Source: Hoeflea phototrophica DFL-43 (GTDB taxonomy: Bacteria > Pseudomonadota > Alphaproteobacteria > Rhizobiales > Rhizobiaceae). From it: a DNA stretch of 64,000 nucleotides. Below, in pieces: positions 51,568 to 60,268 of the stretch (the first letter of the stretch is position 1; every line of letters begins with the position of its first letter). Both the position numbers and the translations under genes were made by a program. Under the pieces are notes generated by a model. That model saw only the letters and a program-made list of their open reading frames with translations. It made no database searches and was not told the DNA's origin. The stretch is from the NCBI RefSeq assembly GCF_000154705.2, contig NZ_CM002917.1, positions 1,816,461 through 1,880,460 of the forward strand, written 5' to 3'.

Positions 51568-51586
51568 CCGGCGGCGTTGCCGCCGG
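51568..51586 (+). other. hairpin between capsid and decoration genes
   Basis: CCGGCGGC-GTT-GCCGCCGG is a perfect 8-bp stem 31 bases after the capsid stop, followed by TGCTTCTCTC but no T run. It may protect the capsid mRNA 3' end or act as a weak terminator. Confidence 0.45.
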
Positions 51587-51623
51587 TGCTTCTCTCAACT
51601 CAAATCTCCCAGGAGACAGGACC

Positions 51624-51950
51624 ATGAAAAATTATGTGCAACCCGGTGACGTCTTGACCGTCGCCGCCCCGTCCGGAGGTGTTGTCTCCGGAGCTGCTGT
51701 CGTGATCGGCAATCTGCGCGGCTTCGCATCCGCGACGGCCGCCGCAGGCGACGATGTCGCCATCGCGCGCTCCGGCGTCTTCAGCACGGCCATCAAGGCT
51801 GCTGGTGTAGCATGGGCGGTCGGCGATCTTATCTATCTCAAGGCCGATGGAACCGAGTTCAACAAGACCGCATCCGGCAACACGCTGTTCGGCTTTGCTT
51901 CCGAACCGGCAGATTCCGCCGCCACGACTGGCAAGATCTGCCTGACCTAA
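51624..51950 (+). CDS. capsid decoration protein (DUF2190 family)
   Basis: 108 residues, beta-rich, with Gly-Asp-Val-Leu-Thr-Val-Ala-Ala-Pro near the start and Val-Gly-Asp-Leu-Ile-Tyr-Leu-Lys-Ala-Asp-Gly. This is typical of DUF2190, which decorates capsids. It has an AGGAGACAGGACC box before its ATG and lies directly downstream of the capsid gene. Confidence 0.82.
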   Translation: MKNYVQPGDVLTVAAPSGGVVSGAAVVIGNLRGFASATAAAGDDVAIARSGVFSTAIKAAGVAWAVGDLIYLKADGTEFNKTASGNTLFGFASEPADSAATTGKICLT

Positions 51951-51971
51951 GCCAGGCGGAGGATAACACCC

Positions 51972-52379
51972 ATGACAGATTTCTCCGATCTCGCGGCGCT
52001 GGCGCGTGGCACGGTTGGTGCTGTCATGGGTGAGACGATCACCGTTGTGCCGGTGATCCGTCAGGGTGGTCCGAATTCATCGATATATGTCGTTGATCCA
52101 TTACGCGCGTCATTCGATGTGCTGGCGATTCCTTACAAGATCATGACCAACGTGCCGGACGCACGCGGGGGCATGCAGGTCGGGGTGAGCGGTTCCGAGC
52201 GGACGCCACTGCACGTGGCGCAGGACACGATACTGGCCATGGACAGGCCTGCAATCAACCTGGTCGACGGCGACAGGGTGCAGCGCTCCGACGGCTCCTG
52301 GTGGGCCATGCGGGCACCGCAGGCCGACGAAGCGGGAACCGTCATCATTTCGATCTATCGCTCAAGCGAGGTTGCCTGA
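51972..52379 (+). CDS. head-tail attachment (gpFII-like) protein
   Basis: 135 residues, beta-rich. The ends Asp-Gly-Asp-Arg-Val-Gln-Arg-Ser-Asp-Gly-Ser-Trp-Trp and Gly-Thr-Val-Ile-Ile-Ser are like head-tail stopper proteins. Position between decoration and tail genes supports this. Overlaps the next gene by one base. Confidence 0.65.
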   Translation: MTDFSDLAALARGTVGAVMGETITVVPVIRQGGPNSSIYVVDPLRASFDVLAIPYKIMTNVPDARGGMQVGVSGSERTPLHVAQDTILAMDRPAINLVDGDRVQRSDGSWWAMRAPQADEAGTVIISIYRSSEVA

Positions 52380-53134
52380 TGTTGTTTTCAACCGCGCTGC
52401 GGCTGGCTGCCATCGAGTGCCTGTGCCCCACTTCGGCGCTGGCGGGTTCGACGACGGCGCCGACACTGGCCGGTCTGAATGTGCTTGACAGCAAGCGACC
52501 GGCGATCGGCGATCTTGACTTGTCAAAGCCATATACGCCGGTGGTCTCGATCTATTCGGGTGAGGCCACGTCGACGTTGCGCGGGCCGGCTGCCGCGTCG
52601 AACGACAGGGCGGCCATGGCAACACTGGAATTCGTGGCGGAGCTGGCCGAATCGATCAAAGGTGAAGACGGCGGACCAACGGTCGATGCGATTGTCGCGA
52701 CAGATCCGGAGGCACTGATCGTGCTGGACGCGCTGGTGGCGCAGATCCGCCGGACACTTGAATATGGGCCTGACGGCGCCTTGTTCCGCAAGATGAGAAT
52801 CGGCTCACCGATCGAGATCAGTTGCGAGCCGCATGCGGTGCCGGAACTCGATCTCCGGTTCTGCCGGATTTTCATGACCATGACGTTTCACGCACCAGAC
52901 GATGTCTATGCCGATGCCGCCGGCTTGCCGGAGCCCGCCGCGACGCTGCTCGCAAACCTGCCGAACGGTTCCTATGCCAAGGCACGTCTGACGGCGCTTG
53001 AAGCGGCGTTCACGCAGATTACCCGCACAGACCTGACCGAAATCACGATGTCGACTGATCCGGACTTCGAGCCGGACCCGGAGGCCGAGCCTGATCCGTA
53101 TGCCGGCGTAACTGCCGTCATCACACTGGAGTGA
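52379..53134 (+). CDS. phage tail-completion or connector protein, uncharacterised
   Basis: 251 residues. An alpha/beta N-terminal part is followed by a central helical region and an acidic tail rich in Glu/Asp/Pro (about 225-245). No family recognised. Its place between the head-tail stopper and the sheath suggests a tail terminator or connector. Confidence 0.55.
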   Translation: MLFSTALRLAAIECLCPTSALAGSTTAPTLAGLNVLDSKRPAIGDLDLSKPYTPVVSIYSGEATSTLRGPAAASNDRAAMATLEFVAELAESIKGEDGGPTVDAIVATDPEALIVLDALVAQIRRTLEYGPDGALFRKMRIGSPIEISCEPHAVPELDLRFCRIFMTMTFHAPDDVYADAAGLPEPAATLLANLPNGSYAKARLTALEAAFTQITRTDLTEITMSTDPDFEPDPEAEPDPYAGVTAVITLE

Positions 53135-53139
53135 CCCTG

Positions 53140-53364
53140 ATGAAATCCTACAAACCCGCCGAGGGCGCGCCGCTGCTGCGCACCACGGAAGGCGAAGCAT
53201 TCCCGGAGTGCGGCAAGATGATCGACCCGGCGAACCGCTATTACGCGCGACTGATCAGCGAGGAGGCCCTGGTGGCTGTCGACGATGTTGCGCAGCCCGA
53301 ACCTGAAACCGAAACCGACAAGCCGGCGGCTGCTGCCGGATCCAAAAGGGAGACACGCAAATGA
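53140..53364 (+). CDS. small phage protein, DUF2635-like
   Basis: 74 residues beginning Met-Lys-Ser-Tyr-Lys-Pro-Ala-Glu-Gly, a pattern seen in DUF2635 proteins that precede Mu-like sheath genes. The C-terminus is acidic then basic. ATG at 53140 has a GGAG 8 bases before it. A GTG at 53131 is a weaker alternative. Overlaps the sheath start by 4 bases. Confidence 0.65.
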   Translation: MKSYKPAEGAPLLRTTEGEAFPECGKMIDPANRYYARLISEEALVAVDDVAQPEPETETDKPAAAAGSKRETRK

Positions 53365-54845
53365 GCGTACCTGCAAATCTGGTCGCGCCGCTGTTCGCAT
53401 TCTCGGTCGAGAGCGGCGGCCAGTTCGAAGACCTGGCGCCCGTCATCATGTACGGCCACAAGACCGACGCCGGGTCGATGGCGAACAATGTCAAGGTTTC
53501 CTGCGCAAGCCGTTCCCAGGCGCGTGCGCTGGCCGGCAAGGGCTCGATGCTCGAGCAGATGGTGACCGTGTTCCGCAAGAACGCGCCGACGCACCCGCTT
53601 TATATCGTCTCGATCGCGCCGAGCGGCACTGCCGAGACCCGCACCATCACCGTCGGCACCGTGCCGGCAGGCGGCGGCACCGGGATGATCTCGATCATGG
53701 GCGAGATGGTGTCGATCTCGATTGCCGCCGGCGACAGCGCCGACACGGTGGCGGCCGCGATCGACGCGGCGATCAACGCCTATGACAATGCGCAGTCGGG
53801 TCATGCGCTGCCCTACACATCGACGGTGGCCACCAACGTGGTCACCATGACGGCGCGCCATCTCGGCGCCTATGCCGCCGAGATCGGCGTCAGCGTTCCG
53901 GTGCTTGACGGCTCGAACGCGCTGACCGGTGTGCTGACAATTGCGGAAGGCGTTGCCGGGGCGGGCACGCCCGACACGGCCACCGCCAATGCGGCGATCG
54001 AGGAAGACGACTGGTCGTTCCTGATCTCGGCCTTCGGCGACGCCACCAATGTCGGCAAGTACGACACTTTGCTGTCTGAAGTGTCGGGCCGGTGGAGCTA
54101 TGCCAACCAGCGGTTCGGCATCGCCTATTATCCCAAGCGGGACAGCCAGGCCAATCTGATCTCCTATGGCGAGGGGAAGGACACATGGAAGCTTTGCGCG
54201 GTTCCGACCTTCACCTCCGGCGGCCATGCGGAACCCGGCTACTTGTGGGTGGCGGCGATGATCGGGCGCGTGGCGCCCTGGCTTGCCGGTGGCGCGACCG
54301 GCGATGTGAACCGCAACCAGACCGGCCTGGTGGTCGAAGGTCTTACCGCGCCGTCGGCCGGCGCATACTGGCCGGATCTCGCGACGCGCAACGCCTTTCT
54401 TGTCGCCGGCATGTCGTCATGGAGCGTCAACGGCAATGGCAGGGTGGCCGTCGACAAGATCATCACCCATGCCCGCACCACGTCGGGCGTGCCAGACACG
54501 ACGTTTCGCGACATCCAGAAGCCGCACGCGCTGATGTATTCGCTGCGCTACATACTGGCGCAGCTGGCGTTCGAGCATTCCAACAAGGTGATTGCCGACG
54601 ACAATCCCGGCGGAGTCGGTTCGATCTCGACGCCGAAGGACATCGAGGCCACATGCTATCACGCCTATGTGGATCTCGAACTGCGCGGCGTGCTGGAGAA
54701 TTCCGCCACGGCGCTGAGGGACATGACAGTGACCCGCAACGCCGACAACCCGAACCGTGTCGACGCGGAGATCCCGATGGATTTCACCAATCCGCTCGAC
54801 ATTTTCTCGGGCCTGGCCCGCGCCTACTCGCAGTTTCGTAATTGA
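53361..54845 (+). CDS. contractile tail sheath protein (Mu gpL-like)
   Basis: 494 residues. The C-terminal half has sheath hallmarks such as His-Ala-Leu-Met-Tyr-Ser-Leu-Arg-Tyr-Ile-Leu-Ala-Gln and Asp-Ile-Glu-Ala-Thr, with an Ig-like insert around 100-190. It shows that the phage has a contractile (myovirus) tail. The tail tube gene follows. Confidence 0.92.
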   Translation: MSVPANLVAPLFAFSVESGGQFEDLAPVIMYGHKTDAGSMANNVKVSCASRSQARALAGKGSMLEQMVTVFRKNAPTHPLYIVSIAPSGTAETRTITVGTVPAGGGTGMISIMGEMVSISIAAGDSADTVAAAIDAAINAYDNAQSGHALPYTSTVATNVVTMTARHLGAYAAEIGVSVPVLDGSNALTGVLTIAEGVAGAGTPDTATANAAIEEDDWSFLISAFGDATNVGKYDTLLSEVSGRWSYANQRFGIAYYPKRDSQANLISYGEGKDTWKLCAVPTFTSGGHAEPGYLWVAAMIGRVAPWLAGGATGDVNRNQTGLVVEGLTAPSAGAYWPDLATRNAFLVAGMSSWSVNGNGRVAVDKIITHARTTSGVPDTTFRDIQKPHALMYSLRYILAQLAFEHSNKVIADDNPGGVGSISTPKDIEATCYHAYVDLELRGVLENSATALRDMTVTRNADNPNRVDAEIPMDFTNPLDIFSGLARAYSQFRN

Positions 54846-54903
54846 AGCAGACCCGGCCGCCGCGGTAGCCGGTTGATCCCAATTCCAACAAAGGACCATC
54901 ACA

Positions 54904-55275
54904 ATGGCTGGTAAAGATTTCGGCGGGCAGATCCGCCTTCGCCTGTCCAATGGCACCTCACTGTCGTTGCGCGGCACCATGACGCTGAAAACAACCGGTC
55001 GCGTGGTCGAGGCAATTCGCAACCAGGACGGCTCGATTGACCGTGTCTCGACGCTTGCCCCCTATGGCTGGGAGATCACCTGCAAGGATGACGGCCAGGA
55101 TTTCGAGGCATTGCTCAAGGCCGACAGATTCGACGCCACCTTCATCGAGGATGACAACGGCAAATCGCATTACTACACGCGGGCATTTTTTGTCGGGGAC
55201 ACATCGATCAATCGGATGAACGGCGAGGTCAGCGGTCTTGGTGGCGCTGCCGAAACCTACAAGTCGAAGGGCTGA
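54904..55275 (+). CDS. tail tube protein (Mu gpM-like)
   Basis: 123 residues, beta-rich: Gly-Gly-Gln-Ile-Arg-Leu-Arg-Leu-Ser-Asn-Gly-Thr and Gly-Trp-Glu-Ile-Thr-Cys-Lys-Asp-Asp. Usual size and position for the Mu tail tube, directly after the sheath. It polymerises into the inner tube. Confidence 0.88.
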   Translation: MAGKDFGGQIRLRLSNGTSLSLRGTMTLKTTGRVVEAIRNQDGSIDRVSTLAPYGWEITCKDDGQDFEALLKADRFDATFIEDDNGKSHYYTRAFFVGDTSINRMNGEVSGLGGAAETYKSKG

Positions 55276-55278
55276 TCC

Positions 55279-55632
55279 ATGGCCGGGGAAAAGACCGTCC
55301 GGCTGTCGCGGCGCTATGAAGCGCATGGCCGGACATTTGACAGCCTGACCTTCCGCGCACCGGTGATGGCGGATTTCGAAGCGATCGGGGAGATTGCCGA
55401 GACCCAGCCGGCGCCGGGGGGCGGGAGCATGGTGATTTCCCATGACGACCGCATCTGGAAATACCGCGACAGGTTGATGAAAAGCGGTGCGGACCTGCCT
55501 TCCTCGACCGATATCGACCAGCTGGATCTGGGCGATGCCATCGCGGTGAAAGAGGCTATCACCGATTTTTTTATTCAAGCGCGAGGGAAGCCCTCCCGGA
55601 GCGCGCCCTCCGAGTTGCCGCCGACCTCCTGA
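55279..55632 (+). CDS. tail assembly protein (Mu gp41-like), short form
   Basis: 117 residues. Leu-Thr-Phe-Arg-Ala-Pro-Val-Met-Ala-Asp-Phe-Glu-Ala-Ile and Ile-Asp-Gln-Leu-Asp-Leu-Gly-Asp-Ala are like Mu gp41 tail chaperones. Near its end the gene has a run of seven T. A longer frameshift product is listed next. Confidence 0.85.
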   Translation: MAGEKTVRLSRRYEAHGRTFDSLTFRAPVMADFEAIGEIAETQPAPGGGSMVISHDDRIWKYRDRLMKSGADLPSSTDIDQLDLGDAIAVKEAITDFFIQARGKPSRSAPSELPPTS

Positions 55633-55733
55633 TCTTCAGGTTCGGGTTTGGCTTTGAAAGCGTGATGGCGATGACGCCATCGCAATGTCTGTCCTGGGCC
55701 GCACGCGGCCTTGAAGCCGGAATCAATCGATGA
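55279..55733 (+). CDS. tail assembly chaperone, -1 frameshift form (gp41')
   Basis: Slipping back one base on T TTT TTT (55566-55572) joins 98 residues of the short form to 53 residues in the -1 frame, giving about 151 residues. The added part contains Leu-Arg-Val-Ala-Ala-Asp-Leu-Leu and Trp-Ala-Ala-Arg-Gly-Leu. It ends in a TGA that overlaps the tape-measure ATG (ATGA), which argues that this frame is used. Phage lambda G-T and Mu gp41 behave this way. The frameshift rate cannot be told. Confidence 0.72.
55566..55572 (+). other. slippery site for -1 frameshift
   Basis: T-TTT-TTT in the frame of the tail assembly gene, followed by ATT. It fits the X-XXY-YYZ rule with all positions T. Confidence 0.7.
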
Positions 55734-57664
55734 GCAACCGCACAATCGAAGCCATTATCCGGCTGTCGGCGAAGCTTGGGCCGATGGCGGCTTTCGGGCA
55801 GCTGGGCGCCAAGCTGACGGACGTCAACAACAAGGCCGCGAACTTCAACCGCACCCAGACCATGGTGGCGCGCAGCGCCAATGCCGCAGGCCTGGCGCTG
55901 ATGCGTTATGCGGCGCCGGCGGCGCTGGCCTATGGCGCCAAGGCGGCGGTGGTCGAGTTTGCCAATATCGAGCGGACCCTGACGCGGATCGGGATCAATG
56001 CCGACGCCAGCCGCGCACAGATGGCGGGTGTTTACACAGAATTGCAGCAACTGGCGCAATCGACCGCGACCCCGGTGGAGAATATCGTGGCGGGGCTGGA
56101 TTCGCTGATCGCGTCGGGCAAGTCTCTGGAAGAGGCAATGGCGCTGATCGGTTCGGTGTCGGCGACGGCGCAGGCGGCGGGCGCGGATTTTGGCCAGATG
56201 GCGACGACGGCCGACGCCGTGTCTAACTCCTTCGGCATTGCCGGAGAGAGCATGCAGTCGGCCTTCGATATTCTTGCCCTTGGCGGCAAGGCCGGAAAGT
56301 TCGAGCTGCGCGACATGGCGGCCGAACTGCCCTCGCTGGCGCCAGCTTTCGCGGCGCTCGGCTATGCCGGCGAGGACGGGCTCAAGCGCCTGACCGCGGC
56401 GTTGCAGACCGTGCGAATGGAGACAGGCACATCGGGCGAGGCTGCGACATCCTTCATGGATGTGATCACGAAGATGAATTCGGTGACGGTGTCGAACAAT
56501 TTCGCCAAGCAATTCGGCATCGACATCCGCGAGGAAATGGAACGGGCAAAGGCCGCGGGCGAGGATACGCTGGAAGCCTTCATCCGGCTGTCGAAAGAGG
56601 CGGTCAATGGCGACATGTCGAAACTGCCGCTGCTGTTTACCGACAAGCAGATGCAGATCGGCATGCGGGCGCTGATCAACAACACCGAAGAACTGCGCGA
56701 TCTCTATGGCGAGCTGGGCAGCGCCGCCGGAACGGTCGCCAAGGACCTGGCGCGCGTGACGGACGATGCGCAGGCATCGATCGACCGGATGGCAAATTCG
56801 TGGGAGCGATTCAAGACCAGTTTCGGCGAAAAGCTGGCTCCCGGCGCGACATCTGTCCTGGACAGCCTGACTGACGGTACCGAGCGCAAGACGGCGATGG
56901 ACCGGCAGTTGGAGAAGGAAGGCAAGGGTTTTCTGGCGCGCGAGGCCTGGTACATGGCCAATTCTCCGCTGATTGCCGGAGGCGACCAGAGCGCTGCCGC
57001 CTATCGCAGCAAAGCCTGGCAGGGCGGCTATCGCACCGACGAGGACCGCAAGATGATTGCCGGTTACGGGGCCTATGGAGAATCCCGCAGCGCGGCTCCG
57101 GCCTTCCGGATGCCGAGCGGAGCAATGCCCTCAGCCGGGCCGATCGTGACACTGCGGGATGGAACGGTTCTTGCCGCGGCTGCGCAAGGCGGCGCCGCGG
57201 TGCCTCTGCCGAAGGCACGGCCCAACCAGACCGACATGGCAATAGAAGCCTCTGACGCGGCCCGCATGGCGGCAGCACGCGGCATGCGGCGCGAAGGCAT
57301 GAGCCCGCTGGGCGGAATGCTGCCATCCGCGTCCGGCTCATTCGGGGCCATATCCGTGAGGCCGGGCGAGACTGTCGGCGAGATGCAGGGGTTGCTGGCG
57401 CGGCTCGAGGAAGCCGGATCGCAATCGGCGACGGAGATTGCCAGGGGTGGCGAGGATGCCGCGACCGCGGTGCGCGCTTCCGGTGACGATATCGCCCGCG
57501 GCGGACAGGACGCGGCGGCGGCTATCCGCGACGCCGGCGCCTCGCTGGCCTCGCAGATCCGGGCGGCGATCAGCGGCGCGTTTGGCGCAGGTTCTTCGCC
57601 CGCCGTCTCCGGCAATCGCGGGCGCACCATGCCTGCGGCCGGGCAAGCCGGAAGGGCGCAATAG
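55730..57664 (+). CDS. tail tape-measure protein
   Basis: 644 residues. It has the TP901-type core (about 60-330) with Ala-Ala-Pro-Ala-Ala-Leu-Ala-Tyr, a Leu/Ala-rich coiled stretch and Gly-Ser-Ala-Ala-Gly-Thr-Val-Ala. The C-terminus has Gly-Gly-x-Asp-Ala-Ala repeats. It sets tail length; 644 residues would predict a tail of roughly 100 nm if the usual 1.5 angstrom per residue rule holds. Its ATG overlaps the frameshift stop. Confidence 0.9.
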   Translation: MSNRTIEAIIRLSAKLGPMAAFGQLGAKLTDVNNKAANFNRTQTMVARSANAAGLALMRYAAPAALAYGAKAAVVEFANIERTLTRIGINADASRAQMAGVYTELQQLAQSTATPVENIVAGLDSLIASGKSLEEAMALIGSVSATAQAAGADFGQMATTADAVSNSFGIAGESMQSAFDILALGGKAGKFELRDMAAELPSLAPAFAALGYAGEDGLKRLTAALQTVRMETGTSGEAATSFMDVITKMNSVTVSNNFAKQFGIDIREEMERAKAAGEDTLEAFIRLSKEAVNGDMSKLPLLFTDKQMQIGMRALINNTEELRDLYGELGSAAGTVAKDLARVTDDAQASIDRMANSWERFKTSFGEKLAPGATSVLDSLTDGTERKTAMDRQLEKEGKGFLAREAWYMANSPLIAGGDQSAAAYRSKAWQGGYRTDEDRKMIAGYGAYGESRSAAPAFRMPSGAMPSAGPIVTLRDGTVLAAAAQGGAAVPLPKARPNQTDMAIEASDAARMAAARGMRREGMSPLGGMLPSASGSFGAISVRPGETVGEMQGLLARLEEAGSQSATEIARGGEDAATAVRASGDDIARGGQDAAAAIRDAGASLASQIRAAISGAFGAGSSPAVSGNRGRTMPAAGQAGRAQ

Positions 57665-57666
57665 AG

Positions 57667-58134
57667 ATGCCGATGCGTGATTGGGCGAAAACACTGCGGC
57701 ATGCGTCGTTCCGGGGCGTGCCGTTCTGGGTCGATGGTGAGGATCCGGAGGTGGGTCGCCGCGTGGTGGCGCATGAGATCTCCGGCGGCGACGCCTCGCT
57801 GACCGAGGACATGGGCGCTCGAACCAAGACGATCTTTGTCGAGGCCTATGTGGCGGGCGACCTTGCGGACGTTGCCGGTCACGCGCTGGAGCGGGCCTGC
57901 GGTGCGCCGGGTGCGTCGCTGCTGATCCTGCCGATGGATGCGGGCGAAACGGCGCATTGCCTCTCCTGCTCGCGCAGCCGGCGCAAGGACAGGAACGGCT
58001 TCATCGCCTACCGGCTGGAATTCATGAAGGCAGGCGGGGCGGTGGCGTTCACGGCCAGCGGGCTGGGGCAGCTGCGCACGGCATTCGATGCCGGCGTTGC
58101 AGCGGTCTCGGTGCTGATCGCGGCGCAATTCTGA
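57667..58134 (+). CDS. gpN-like DNA circulation / tail protein, N-terminal part
   Basis: 155 residues. Arg-His-Ala-Ser-Phe-Arg-Gly-Val-Pro-Phe-Trp-Val and Thr-Glu-Asp-Met-Gly-Ala-Arg-Thr match the N-terminus of Mu gpN (PF07157 family). The family protein is usually about 400 residues or more, so here only the first half is in this frame. The next gene looks like the missing part. The ATG at 57667 or 57673 may be the start. Confidence 0.8.
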   Translation: MPMRDWAKTLRHASFRGVPFWVDGEDPEVGRRVVAHEISGGDASLTEDMGARTKTIFVEAYVAGDLADVAGHALERACGAPGASLLILPMDAGETAHCLSCSRSRRKDRNGFIAYRLEFMKAGGAVAFTASGLGQLRTAFDAGVAAVSVLIAAQF

Positions 58135-58139
58135 TCGGG

Positions 58140-58736
58140 ATGACAATGGACCAGGTATTGACCATCCTTTCCGGGCTGGCGCGGGAGCTCATTCTCGATG
58201 CCGACGACCTGGCGAGCGTCGACGCGCTTGCCGTGGCGGCGCAGGCCGGTGGGGAAAGCGGCGTGACGGCGCTTCTGCAACTGGCGCGGCTGACAAGCGA
58301 GGCGGCCGACGATGCCGGCGCTGTGACGGACGCCGTCGACCGGGTGCAGGACGACAGCGCACTGTGGCGGATGGCCGGGCTGGTGGTTGTGTGCTTCGCC
58401 GCAGTGCGGGCGGACTACCCGTCACGGCAGGATGCGCAGGCCGCGCGGACCGCGATCAGCGCCCGGGCGGAGATCGTCTACACCGAGGTCTCGGCCTACG
58501 GACCGGAGACGCTTGCCTGGCTGATGTCGCTGACCGGCGTCGCTACGCGCTATCTGTCGCGGACGGCGGCGGAACGGGCGCCGGCGGTGCGGGTCGAGAC
58601 CGGCATATCGCTGCCCGCGACGGTGCTGGCCTATCAGCTTTACGGCGATGCAGGCCGCGCCGGTGAACTGGTCGATCGCAACCGGATCAGCACATCGCTG
58701 CTGATGCCGGTGAGCTTCGAGGCGGTGGCGCCGTGA
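58140..58736 (+). CDS. gpN-like C-terminal part or separate baseplate protein
   Basis: 198 residues, helical and Ala-rich; a C-terminal Val-Asp-Arg-Asn-Arg-Ile like the end of gpN is visible. It begins 5 bases after the N-terminal part's stop and overlaps the gpP-like gene start by 4 bases. A split gpN is the simplest reading. ATG at 58140; a second ATG lies two codons on. Confidence 0.6.
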   Translation: MTMDQVLTILSGLARELILDADDLASVDALAVAAQAGGESGVTALLQLARLTSEAADDAGAVTDAVDRVQDDSALWRMAGLVVVCFAAVRADYPSRQDAQAARTAISARAEIVYTEVSAYGPETLAWLMSLTGVATRYLSRTAAERAPAVRVETGISLPATVLAYQLYGDAGRAGELVDRNRISTSLLMPVSFEAVAP

Positions 58737-59785
58737 CGCTGGAGACAATCGTGTTTTCGGTCAAGGGCAGGCCTTTGCCGCACACGTCCGCGACGCTGGA
58801 CGAATCCGCCGAAGAGGCTGTGCGCAATGCGGTGTTCGATGTGGCGTGGACGGGGCCCGGCATTCCCTGCGCGCCCGACGACGAGGCGACGATCACCATC
58901 TCGGGGGAATTGTGGGGCACGGGCTATGTGCGCGACGTGCGCGGCGCCCATGACGAAAACAGCCGGACCTATGCGGTGAGCTTTGTTTCGAAGACCTGCG
59001 ACGCGACGGAATGTTCGGTCGATGATCTGGAAGGGCTGAAGCGCGACGCCGACCTCGGCGACATCGCCGAGGCGTTCGACAGCTACGGCGTCGGCGTCGA
59101 GATCAAGGCCAATACCATCAGGAAATCGGTGCACAAGATCCGCCCAGGCGAGACGCTGTTCCAGACACTGGAGACAGACGCGCGGGCGCAGGGCGTGCTG
59201 ATCTATGACAGCCCGGAAGGCAAACTGGTGCTGGCCGACAAGCCGGAAGGCCGACACGCCGGCGCGCTGAGGCGCGGGGTCAATATCGAAAGCGCCTCGG
59301 GCAGCCTGTCGGGCGCCACCAGCTTTTCCAAGGTCAAGGTGCGCGGGCAGGCCTCGATCGGGGTCAGCGCCTCTGCGCTGCGGGCGGAGGCCGAGGCGAA
59401 GGGCGCAAGCCGCCGCAAGCGGGTGCTGATCGTGCCGTTCGAGGGCGAGGCCACATCGGAGCGGCTGAAGAAGCGCGCCAAGTGGGAAGCCCGGCGGGCG
59501 AGCGGCGAGGGCGTGACCTGCACGATCACCGTGCCCGGGTTTCGCGACGAGGCCGGACGCTTGTGGCAACGCAACCGGCTGGTCGAGGTCGACGACGACT
59601 GGCTGGGGATCGAGCAGGACATGGTGATCGCCTCGGCAAAACTGTCACAGGACGGGGCGGGCGGCACCACGACGACGCTTTCGCTGAAGGATCCGCGTGC
59701 ACTCGGCGGCGACAATCCGCGCGGCAAATCGAATGATGCCTGGGCCGCTCCCGGCTCGGCAGATGCAGACTACCGGGAAGGCTGA
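58733..59785 (+). CDS. baseplate hub protein (Mu gpP-like)
   Basis: 350 residues. The central region has Thr-Leu-Phe-Gln-Thr-Leu-Glu-Thr and Ser-Lys-Val-Lys-Val-Arg-Gly-Gln, characteristic of gpP / gpD-like hub proteins. It would form the hub that carries the spike. Position between gpN and gp45 is as in Mu. Confidence 0.88.
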   Translation: MTLETIVFSVKGRPLPHTSATLDESAEEAVRNAVFDVAWTGPGIPCAPDDEATITISGELWGTGYVRDVRGAHDENSRTYAVSFVSKTCDATECSVDDLEGLKRDADLGDIAEAFDSYGVGVEIKANTIRKSVHKIRPGETLFQTLETDARAQGVLIYDSPEGKLVLADKPEGRHAGALRRGVNIESASGSLSGATSFSKVKVRGQASIGVSASALRAEAEAKGASRRKRVLIVPFEGEATSERLKKRAKWEARRASGEGVTCTITVPGFRDEAGRLWQRNRLVEVDDDWLGIEQDMVIASAKLSQDGAGGTTTTLSLKDPRALGGDNPRGKSNDAWAAPGSADADYREG

Positions 59786-59788
59786 GAG

Positions 59789-60268
59789 ATGTTTGACGGA
59801 AACCTGACGCGGTTCGAGCTCGACGGCACGGTCGAGCACCGCGAGGGCCAGCAATTCGTCAACGGCAAGGGCTTTGCCGGCGACCGGTTCGAGCGGGTGC
59901 ACCGTATCGAGCCGCATGGATTTGCCAGCAACCCGGTCAAGGGCGGCATCGGCGTGGCCATGTCGGCGCGGGGCAACCGCGATTCGGCCTATGTGTTCGG
60001 CGGAGAGAACCCCGGCCTGCGGCCATCGGTCGATTTGGGCGGCGTGAAGATCTACGACCATACCGGCAATGTCGTCTCGGTGGTGCAGCCGGAGATCCGG
60101 ATCGTGCATTCCGCCAAGGTTCACATCATCGCGCCGGAGATCATTCTCGAAGGCGTCGTCTTTCTCGGCGGGCCGGGGGCATCGCGACCGGTGTCGGCGG
60201 AGGGGACGCTCGACAGCGCAGGCCATGCCGAAACCAGCAACTTCGCAGCCGGTGTGTTTGCGACATGA
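59789..60268 (+). CDS. baseplate spike protein (Mu gp45-like)
   Basis: 159 residues, beta-rich, with Asn-Leu-Thr-Arg-Phe-Glu-Leu and Val-Lys-Ile-Tyr-Asp-His and Glu-Ile-Ile-Leu-Glu-Gly repeats like the OB-fold and beta-helix tip of gp45. It would form the membrane-piercing spike. A His-x-His metal site as in some spikes is not evident. Confidence 0.85.
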   Translation: MFDGNLTRFELDGTVEHREGQQFVNGKGFAGDRFERVHRIEPHGFASNPVKGGIGVAMSARGNRDSAYVFGGENPGLRPSVDLGGVKIYDHTGNVVSVVQPEIRIVHSAKVHIIAPEIILEGVVFLGGPGASRPVSAEGTLDSAGHAETSNFAAGVFAT

